5,681 nucleotides of DNA from Deltaproteobacteria bacterium (GTDB lineage Bacteria > Desulfobacterota > Desulfovibrionia > Desulfovibrionales > Desulfovibrionaceae). Below, piece after piece: positions 1-5,681 of the stretch; the stretch's first letter is position 1, and every line of letters begins with the position of its first letter. The DNA lies in contig JANXYI010000334.1 of assembly GCA_025350085.1 (NCBI GenBank), positions 1-5,681 of the forward strand, in the 5' to 3' direction. The notes below the pieces were generated by a model that saw only the letters and a program-made list of their open reading frames with translations, had not been told where the DNA came from and did not search any database. A program made the position numbers and the translations under genes.

Positions 1-1428
<1,428 letters not shown>

Positions 1429-1447
1429 GCAAAGCGCGGGAGGTGCC

Positions 1448-1966
1448 ATGCGCGGCGTGATGCGGTATCTGGGCCTGGCCCTGCTCCTGGCGATGACCCT
1501 GGCCCTTTCGGGCTGCGGCTACAGCTTCACCGGCCAGGCCGACGAGGGCGCGATCTCGCGCCTGGACCCGGCCTTTCGCAAAATGGCCCTGCTGCGGGTG
1601 GAGAACCCGACCATCGAACCCTGGCTGGAGCCCCGCCTGCGCTCGCTCATCCGCGACGAGCTGACCCGGCGCAGGCTCGTGACCTGGGCGGACAAGGACA
1701 AGGCCACAAGCCTGCTCACCGTGGTCATCAAGAAGTTCACCCGTCAGACCGCCGTGGCCGGACAGCAGGACCAGTCGCTCAAGCTCAGCACCGGGCTGAC
1801 CATGATCTTCCGCGTGCACCGCGCGGGCGACGGCGCGCTCCTGTGGGATTCCGGCGAGCAGAACCAGAACGAATCGTTTTTCCCCGGCGACTCCGAGGGC
1901 GCGGATCAGCGCGTGACGGACCTGGCTGTGCGCCGCATGGCCGACCTGATGACCCAGAACTACTAG
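1448..1966 (+). CDS. lptE: LPS-assembly lipoprotein LptE
   Basis: This is a 172-residue predicted outer-membrane lipoprotein. In known systems LptE plugs the LptD barrel and helps deliver LPS to the cell surface. The N-terminus has a short basic region (R2, R6), a hydrophobic core (about residues 7-20) and a lipobox LSGC, with Cys23 (codon 1514-1516) as the lipidation site; the mature protein then starts CGYSFTG, the CGY-type start common in LptE. The rest fits a small beta-rich domain with a helical C-terminus (RRMADLMTQNY). GGGAGG at 1438-1443 lies 4 bases before the ATG, whereas the next ATG (1460) is too far from it. Position between leuS and holA matches the widespread proteobacterial order and is strong support, because LptE sequences are poorly conserved. 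An unrelated small lipoprotein remains possible but is unlikely. Confidence 0.88.
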   Translation: MRGVMRYLGLALLLAMTLALSGCGYSFTGQADEGAISRLDPAFRKMALLRVENPTIEPWLEPRLRSLIRDELTRRRLVTWADKDKATSLLTVVIKKFTRQTAVAGQQDQSLKLSTGLTMIFRVHRAGDGALLWDSGEQNQNESFFPGDSEGADQRVTDLAVRRMADLMTQNY

Positions 1967-1969
1967 GAG
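1965..1969 (+). promoter_or_regulatory. Ribosome binding site of holA overlapping the lptE stop codon
   Basis: AGGAG overlaps the last two bases of the lptE TAG stop and lies 7 bases before the ATG at 1977. It decides the holA start: it places the repeat-encoded N-terminal extension inside the protein and suggests translational coupling of holA to lptE. Confidence 0.7.
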
Positions 1970-1976
1970 CCCATCC

Positions 1977-3071
1977 ATGCTCCGGCCGCCGGCCAACCAA
2001 TCCTCGGCCAAGCAATCCTCGGCCAGCCAATCCTCGGCCCGCCACGGCCACCGCTTCCTCGTGTGCCCGGACGCCGAGCTCCTGCGCCGCCAGGTAATGG
2101 TGCTGGCCGCAGCGCTGGGCAAGGGTTGCGCCCGCAAGGTCTTCTGGGGCGACGAGGAGCCCTTTCCCCCGGGCTATTGGGGCGAGCTGACCACCCAGAA
2201 CCTCTTCTCCACGCCCACTGTGCTGCTGTTGCGCCGGGCCGAGGCCCTCAAGGCCGAGGTCTGGGACCGCCTGGGCGAGGGGCTGAAGAATACGGCCAGC
2301 ACCGTGCTGCCCGTGTTCTGCCTGGAGGGCGCCTGGAAGGAGGGCAAGTCGGCCATCCCCAATTTCCTGCCCCGGCGCGCCTTTTGGCAGATGGCAGTTG
2401 AGCGCAAGTGGATCTGGGAGTCACCGGGCCTGACCGACGCCGCGCTCCCGAAATTCCTCGACGCCTGGGCCGCCGAGCACGGCCTGAGCCTCGAAGCCGC
2501 GGCCCGGCGCGCCCTGGTGGAGGCCCTGCCGCGCGACGGCCTGGCCGCGGGCCTGGAGCTGGACAAGATCGAACTGGCGGCCGCAGACAGCCGCGTGATT
2601 ACCCCGGAGCTGGCCCAGCTCATCGCGCCGCACGGGGACATGGAGTTTTTCGATTTCATGCGCGCGCTGTCCGAGTCCGCGCAGAACCCGCGCGCCGCGC
2701 GCGAGGTCTGGGCGCGGGTGCTGGACGACCATTTGCGGCCCGCGGGCGACAAGATCCTGTTCCAGCTCCTGGGCTATGTGGCCTGGCAGGCGCGCCAGCT
2801 GTGGCTCTTGCACGAGGGCGAGGGCGCCAAGGTGCGCATGCGCCCGGCCGACAAGCCCGCCCTGACCAAAATGGCCCAGCGCCTGGGCCGCTCGGGCATC
2901 GCCCGGATCATCGAGCTGACGCTGGACGCCAACCTGGGGGTCATCGGCGGCACCAGGCGGCCGGACGACGCCCTGGAGTCCTACGTGGCCGAGCTGGCCG
3001 CGCTCATGCAGCCCAGGCCCGGCGGCGCGACTGTAGCCGCGCCCCAGGTCCAGACAGGAAGGCGTGCGTGA
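1977..3071 (+). CDS. holA: DNA polymerase III delta subunit (clamp loader)
   Basis: The 364-residue product resembles HolA, the delta subunit of the clamp-loader complex that opens the beta sliding clamp so it can be loaded onto primed DNA. The usual length is about 330-350. Conserved-looking stretches include FLVCPDAELL (from residue 27, the opening strand of the N-terminal AAA+-like domain), LFSTPTVLLLRRAEAL, the domain II/III region with LELDKIELAA, HGDMEFFDFMRAL, and the C-terminal helical collar domain LLGYVAWQARQLWLL. Delta lacks an active ATPase site, so the absence of a Walker A motif is expected. An oddity is residues 7-21, three pentapeptides NQSSA-KQSSA-SQSSA encoded by a 15-base tandem repeat, giving an N-terminal extension of about 22 residues before the domain. 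The ATG start is supported by AGGAG; the only nearby in-frame alternative, GTG at 2061, would cut into the first strand. Position after leuS-lptE supports the call. Confidence 0.9.
   Translation: MLRPPANQSSAKQSSASQSSARHGHRFLVCPDAELLRRQVMVLAAALGKGCARKVFWGDEEPFPPGYWGELTTQNLFSTPTVLLLRRAEALKAEVWDRLGEGLKNTASTVLPVFCLEGAWKEGKSAIPNFLPRRAFWQMAVERKWIWESPGLTDAALPKFLDAWAAEHGLSLEAAARRALVEALPRDGLAAGLELDKIELAAADSRVITPELAQLIAPHGDMEFFDFMRALSESAQNPRAAREVWARVLDDHLRPAGDKILFQLLGYVAWQARQLWLLHEGEGAKVRMRPADKPALTKMAQRLGRSGIARIIELTLDANLGVIGGTRRPDDALESYVAELAALMQPRPGGATVAAPQVQTGRRA
1995..2039 (+). repeat. 15-base tandem repeat, three copies, in holA
   Basis: Three directly adjacent 15-base units (1995-2009, 2010-2024, 2025-2039) share the core CAATCCTCGGCC and differ only at unit positions 2 and 3. 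They are in frame and encode NQSSA, KQSSA and SQSSA. Bases 1989-1994 (CCGGCC) match the end of the unit at five of six positions, so a degenerate flanking part-copy is possible. Because the unit is a multiple of three, gain or loss of copies would keep the HolA frame. Confidence 0.9.
3056..3062 (+). promoter_or_regulatory. Ribosome binding site fixing the radC GTG start
   Basis: AGGAAGG lies inside the 3' end of holA, 5 bases before the GTG at 3068. It selects this GTG over the far upstream in-frame ATG at 2408, which would lie deep inside holA. The arrangement is typical of translationally coupled genes. Confidence 0.7.
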
Positions 3072-3787
3072 GCCCGGCCAAAAAATCAGCTTCCACGGCT
3101 CTCAAGGCCGCAGAAAGCGCACCGCACTACCTGGGGCACCGCCAGCGCCTGCGCGAGAGGCTGCTCAGCGAGCCCAAGGCCCTGGCCGACTACGAGCTGC
3201 TGGAGCTGCTGCTGGGCCAAGTGCTGCCCCGGCGCGACACCAAGCCCCTGGCCAAGGCGCTGGTGGCGCACTTCGGCTCCCTGCGCGAGGTCATCCAGGC
3301 CGCGCCCGAGGCGCTGTGCGCGGTGCAGGGCTTTGGCGAGGCGCTGGCCGGGCACTGGGCGCTCATAAGCGAGGTCTTTGCCCGCCTGGGCGAGGCCCCG
3401 GTGCGCGAACGGCAGGTCTTCTCCGGACCGGAGCTGGTGGCCGAGGCCGCGCGGGCGCGCATCGGGCATTTACCGGTGGAGGAGTTCTGGGTGGCGCTGG
3501 TGGACAACAAGAACCGGCTCATGGCCTGGGAGCGCGTGGGCCGCGGCACGGTGGACGAGACCACGGTGTACCCGCGCGAGGTGCTGACGCTGGCCCTCAA
3601 GCACCAGGCCTCGGGCGTGATTTTGGCCCACAACCATCCCGGCGGCGACCCCAAGCCGTCCCAGGCCGACCTGGAGCTGACCCGGCGCATCAACCGCGCG
3701 GCCCAGGAGCTCGGCCTGCGCGTGCTGGATCACCTGGTGGTCTGCCAGGGCAGTCACTTCAGTTTTCAGGAGGCGGGGCTGCTGTAG
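3068..3787 (+). CDS. radC: RadC family JAB/MPN-domain protein
   Basis: The 239-residue product has the usual two-part RadC (UPF0758) layout and near-usual length. The N-terminal helical/helix-hairpin-helix region contains GHRQRLRERL, DYELLELLLGQVLPRRDTKPLAKAL and a hairpin-like VQGFGEALA. The C-terminal JAB/MPN domain carries the metal-binding JAMM signature HNHPGGDPKPSQAD, with His188, His190 and Asp201 as likely zinc ligands and Glu138 or Glu139 as candidate catalytic glutamate. All expected residues are present, so the domain looks intact. The family was named for a radiation-sensitive allele later assigned to recG, and its biochemical role is still unclear. The start is GTG at 3068, whose GTGA overlaps the holA TGA by 4 bases and is preceded by AGGAAGG. 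Co-expression with holA is likely; a DNA-related role is inference from that and from the helix-hairpin-helix region. Confidence 0.95.
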   Translation: MSPAKKSASTALKAAESAPHYLGHRQRLRERLLSEPKALADYELLELLLGQVLPRRDTKPLAKALVAHFGSLREVIQAAPEALCAVQGFGEALAGHWALISEVFARLGEAPVRERQVFSGPELVAEAARARIGHLPVEEFWVALVDNKNRLMAWERVGRGTVDETTVYPREVLTLALKHQASGVILAHNHPGGDPKPSQADLELTRRINRAAQELGLRVLDHLVVCQGSHFSFQEAGLL

Positions 3788-3797
3788 CCCGTCGCGC

Positions 3798-4343
3798 CTA
3801 AATGTTCTCCCCGCCCTCCAGCTGCTGGAGCCGCTCCTCGATCCTGGGCGCGGCCCGGCGGTACACGTCCGCGGCCAGTCCCTCGCCCACGGTCTCCAGA
3901 TCCTTGGCCATCCTGGGCTGCAGCTTCACCACCTTCTGCATGCGCGGGTCGCGGCCCACGCTGATGAGGTAGTCCACGTCGGCCTTGTTCAGGTAGCGCT
4001 GGAAGACCTTGGCCATCTCGCGCAGGGCGCTTGTGGTGGCCCCCTTGAGCTCCTTGCGCAGCTCCTGCTGGATGACCGCCTGCGCCTGCGGCGGCACGTC
4101 CTCGTGCTGCGCGCCCATGCTGGCCAGGATGGCCGCCACCTGCTGGTCCACGGAGATCTGCATCATCTCGCCGTAGCCGAAGAGGTTGATGTAGGTCAAC
4201 ACGTCCTCCAGGCTGGGCTTGTCCTTGGGCGCAGCCTTGGGTGAGGTCTCCGTGGGTGTCTGCGGCCCTGCGGCCAGGGCCGGGGCGGAGAGGCTGAAGC
4301 AGAGGGCCAGGGTCAGTGCGGGGACGAGGAACTTGCGGCGCAT
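3798..4343 (-). CDS. Secreted helical protein, DUF2059-like
   Basis: This 181-residue protein has a clear signal peptide: MRRK, a hydrophobic core to about residue 20, and a likely cleavage after PALA (Ala24), predicting a periplasmic mature form. A short Pro/Lys/Thr-rich linker (about 26-42) precedes an all-helical domain (about 44-177). The part FQRYLNKADVDYLISVGRDPRMQKVVKLQPRM, described here as two joined stretches around residues 114-145, resembles the C-terminal core of DUF2059 (a helix, then a segment with a pattern like FYxSPxGQK, then a helix). That resemblance is from memory and is only moderate. The frame is open further upstream, but the ATG at 4343 is preferred because AGGAGG sits 4 bases before it and a signal peptide begins exactly there. 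The gene converges on radC with a 10-base gap. Its function is unknown; no catalytic motif is visible. Confidence 0.8.
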   Translation of the reverse strand: MRRKFLVPALTLALCFSLSAPALAAGPQTPTETSPKAAPKDKPSLEDVLTYINLFGYGEMMQISVDQQVAAILASMGAQHEDVPPQAQAVIQQELRKELKGATTSALREMAKVFQRYLNKADVDYLISVGRDPRMQKVVKLQPRMAKDLETVGEGLAADVYRRAAPRIEERLQQLEGGENI

Positions 4344-4347
4344 AGGG

Positions 4348-4353
4348 CCTCCT
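4348..4353 (-). promoter_or_regulatory. Ribosome binding site of the DUF2059-like gene
   Basis: On the minus strand this reads AGGAGG, a full Shine-Dalgarno sequence 4 bases before the ATG at 4343. It separates the true start, with its signal peptide, from the longer open frame that continues upstream to 4538. Confidence 0.75.
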
Positions 4354-4365
4354 GTGTTTCCCGCA

Positions 4366-4393
4366 AAAATACACGGTTCAGCGCGGAAGACAA
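4366..4393 (-). promoter_or_regulatory. Candidate sigma-70-type promoter for the DUF2059-like gene
   Basis: On the minus strand TTGTCT (4393-4388) and TATTTT (4371-4366) are separated by 16 bases, each matching four of six consensus positions. Transcription would start near 4359, just upstream of the ribosome binding site. The local sequence is the most A/T-rich of the intergenic region. This is a by-eye prediction. Confidence 0.4.
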
Positions 4394-4419
4394 GGGGCGT
4401 GCGCGGCTTTTGGCAATGA

Positions 4420-4448
4420 TTGCGGACCCCGGCCAAAGCCCCTATGCT
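4420..4448 (+). promoter_or_regulatory. Candidate sigma-70-type promoter for the alpha/beta hydrolase gene
   Basis: TTGCGG (4420-4425) and TATGCT (4443-4448) are separated by 17 bases. The -10 matches four of six consensus positions, the -35 only three. Transcription would start near 4455 and leave a leader of about 27 bases containing GGAGGG before the ATG at 4482. The gene needs a promoter of its own because the neighbour upstream faces the other way, but the motif is weak. Confidence 0.35.
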
Positions 4449-4481
4449 GCGGGCTAGCCGGACCCAGACCACGGAGGGACC

Positions 4482-5408
4482 ATGCCCCGGACGCCTGCCT
4501 TGCCCTGCCTGCTGTTCTGCCAGTTGCTGTTCTGCCATCTGCTGTTTTGGCCGCTGCTGTTCTCAATGGACAGCGCCCTGGCCCGCTCGCCCTCGGAGCT
4601 GGAGGGGCGCACCAAGGCGGCCTTTGCCTCGCCGGCCGTTCCCGCATCCCTGGACCCGGCCCTGGCCGAGACCTATCTGGCGCTGCCTACGCGGCCCGGG
4701 GTCACGCTGCCCGTGGTCCTGCTGGCGCCGGACAGGCCGCTCGCCGCGGTGATCCTCCTGGCTGGCGGGAACGGCAACCTGGGCGTGGAGGAGCAAAACG
4801 GCCGGGCCGTGATCCGGCGCGCAGGCAACTTCCTGGTGCGTTCGCGGCGCCTGTTCGCCGGGCATGGCCTGGTGGTGGCCGTGGTGGACGCGCCTTCCGA
4901 TCAGCCCGGCGGTCTGAGCCCGCGCTTCCGCTTCTCGGACGAGCACCTGGCCGACATCCGCGCCCTGGCCCTGCATCTGCGCGAACGCTACGGCTTCAAG
5001 CCCTGGCTGGCGGGCACCAGCATGGGCACCCTGTCCGCAGCCTGGGGCGCGGCCAATCTGGGGGATGGGATCGGCGGCGTGGTGCTGACCTCCAGCGTGA
5101 CCAGGAGCGCCCGGAGCTGGGACATTGCCTGGCGTTCGCGCGGGGTGCTCGACGCCGGGCTGCCCAGGGTCGCGGTCCCGGCGCTGGTGGTGGCCCACGG
5201 TTCGGACACCTGCCACGTCACCCCGCCCGAGGACACGGCCCGGATCATGGAGCTGCTCACGGCCTCCCCGCGCAAGGAGCGGCTGCTCTTCGAGGGCGGC
5301 CTGCCCGCCAAATCCGACGTCTGCGAGGCCATGAGCGCGCACGGCTACTTCGGCATCGAGGAGCAGGTGGTGCAGGCCGTGGCCGGGTTCATCCTGGACG
5401 GGCAGTAG
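4482..5408 (+). CDS. Exported alpha/beta hydrolase
   Basis: This 308-residue protein has the alpha/beta-hydrolase fold. An oxyanion-loop-like [10 protein letters not shown] lies at about residues 92-101, the nucleophile elbow GTSMG centres on Ser180, a likely acid is Asp242 in HGSDTC, and the likely catalytic His287 is in AHGYFG. Cys244, just after the acid, and Cys281, just before the His, could form a disulfide holding the two active-site loops, which would fit an exported enzyme. The N-terminus is a hydrophobic segment (residues 10-28) made of LLFCx-type pentapeptide repeats, followed by a plausible cleavage after SALA (Ala34); the n-region has only one Arg. No good lipobox is seen, because Phe occupies the position before Cys. 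GGAGG lies 4 bases before the ATG; the ATG at 4566 has no ribosome site. The substrate is unknown: esterase, lipase or peptidase are all possible. Confidence 0.87.
   Translation: MPRTPALPCLLFCQLLFCHLLFWPLLFSMDSALARSPSELEGRTKAAFASPAVPASLDPALAETYLALPTRPGVTLPVVLLAPDRPLAAVILLAGGNGNLGVEEQNGRAVIRRAGNFLVRSRRLFAGHGLVVAVVDAPSDQPGGLSPRFRFSDEHLADIRALALHLRERYGFKPWLAGTSMGTLSAAWGAANLGDGIGGVVLTSSVTRSARSWDIAWRSRGVLDAGLPRVAVPALVVAHGSDTCHVTPPEDTARIMELLTASPRKERLLFEGGLPAKSDVCEAMSAHGYFGIEEQVVQAVAGFILDGQ
4509..4565 (+). repeat. 15-base tandem repeat in the hydrolase signal-peptide region
   Basis: There are three full units (4509-4523, 4524-4538, 4539-4553) and a 12-base final part-copy (4554-4565), sharing the core TGCTGTT. 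Units one and two differ at two positions; the third is more diverged. They encode [15 protein letters not shown] and LLFS, which form the whole hydrophobic core of the signal peptide. The unit keeps the frame, so copy-number change would lengthen or shorten the hydrophobic core by five residues. Confidence 0.8.
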
Positions 5409-5435
5409 TCCGCCGAGCGGATGCCGGGGGGCTTT

Positions 5436-5681
5436 TCAGCGCGCCGTTGCACTGTCCTTGTGGTCGGCCTGCGCCGGTTCGGGCAGCACCGGCATGATGA
5501 GGCGGCTGGGGTGCGCGGCGTCGTGGTGCACGGTGACGCGCGCGGTGCGCATGGCAGCGGACACGGCCTCGTTCTCCCCGGTCTGGAGGTTGCGCGCCAT
5601 GCCCGGAAACCAGCTGGCGCAGAGGACCACGCGGATGTGGTCGCCGGTGTGGAAGGTGTTGGCCGTGAGCAGGGTGTCCAG
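5436..5681 (-). CDS. CocE/NonD-type hydrolase, C-terminal end (N-terminal part outside window)
   Basis: The minus-strand frame is open from the right edge to a TGA at 5438-5436, giving the last 81 residues of a protein that begins outside the window. The stretch GDHIRVVLCASWFPGMARN, then LQTGE, then VTVHHDAAHPSRLIMPVLP matches the pattern of the C-terminal jelly-roll domain of the CocE/NonD and X-Pro dipeptidyl-peptidase (S15) group: a GHRIRLxxSSxxFPxxxRNxxTGE-like segment, then a VYHDxxxPSRLxLPV-like segment. In that family an upstream alpha/beta-hydrolase domain carries the Ser-Asp-His triad and acts on esters or amides; none of that is visible here, so activity cannot be judged. The gene converges on the exported hydrolase with a 27-base gap between the stops. 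A polar tail (about 16 residues, ending KDSATAR) follows the domain. Confidence 0.82.
   Translation of the reverse strand: MDTLLTANTFHTGDHIRVVLCASWFPGMARNLQTGENEAVSAAMRTARVTVHHDAAHPSRLIMPVLPEPAQADHKDSATAR

Noticed and set aside
2408..3067. Long in-frame upstream extension of radC from the ATG at 2408
   Set aside because: It overlaps holA almost entirely and reads as Arg/Pro/Gly/Ala-rich out-of-frame translation. The RadC homology begins only after 3068, where a ribosome site and GTG are found.
3776..3790. Hairpin GGGCT-GCTGT-AGCCC at the radC stop codon, possible bidirectional terminator
   Set aside because: A perfect 5-base-pair stem, but with no T-run on either side and a position partly inside the coding region. 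Too weak to call.
4411..4423. TGGCAATGATTGC, resembling a sigma-54 promoter
   Set aside because: The GG and GC elements are only 8 bases apart instead of the required 10.
4344..4538. Minus-strand open frame extending the DUF2059-like protein upstream to 4538 (N-terminus [10 protein letters not shown])
   Set aside because: It would bury a clear signal peptide and a full AGGAGG inside the gene. The extension is antisense to the hydrolase repeat, which explains the repetitive AEQQ pattern.
5410..5436. Short stems (CCGC/GCGG and GCC/GGC) followed by TTTT between the convergent hydrolase genes, possible terminator
   Set aside because: Stems are only 4 and 3 base pairs and the T-run only four bases, part of which belongs to the stop codon of the opposite gene.

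Overview
The window is a dense, GC-rich stretch (roughly two-thirds G+C by eye) with strong G/C bias at third codon positions. It holds seven protein-coding genes, two of them cut by the window edges, and no gene-free stretch longer than about 140 bases. The gene order leuS-lptE-holA is a classic Gram-negative housekeeping arrangement. LptE itself implies an outer membrane with LPS. The divergent HolA and the overall style suggest a Desulfovibrionales-like deltaproteobacterium, but this is inference from sequence style, not a proven assignment.

Region 1 (1-3787, plus strand) is a tightly packed operon: the C-terminal half of leucyl-tRNA synthetase (leuS), an LPS-assembly lipoprotein (lptE), the DNA polymerase III delta subunit (holA) and a RadC/JAB-domain protein (radC). 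Gaps are 19 and 10 bases, followed by a 4-base stop/start overlap. No promoter is visible inside the run, so the genes are probably co-transcribed from upstream of the window. The products serve separate core functions (translation, outer-membrane assembly, replication clamp loading, and an unresolved DNA-related role for RadC), so this is a housekeeping operon rather than one pathway.

Region 2 (3798-4343, minus strand) is a small secreted, helix-rich protein resembling DUF2059. It converges on radC with only 10 bases between the stop codons.

Region 3 (4344-4481) is a 138-base divergent intergenic region with plausible sigma-70-type promoters facing both ways.

Region 4 (4482-5408, plus strand) is an exported alpha/beta hydrolase with a recognisable Ser-Asp-His triad. 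Region 5 (5436-5681, minus strand) is the C-terminal end of a CocE/NonD-type hydrolase that runs off the right edge.

I see no CRISPR array, mobile element, RNA gene or obviously new multi-gene system. The most unusual signals are two unrelated in-frame 15-base tandem repeats at the 5' ends of genes. One encodes an NQSSA/KQSSA/SQSSA extension on HolA. The other encodes the [18 protein letters not shown] hydrophobic core of the hydrolase signal peptide.
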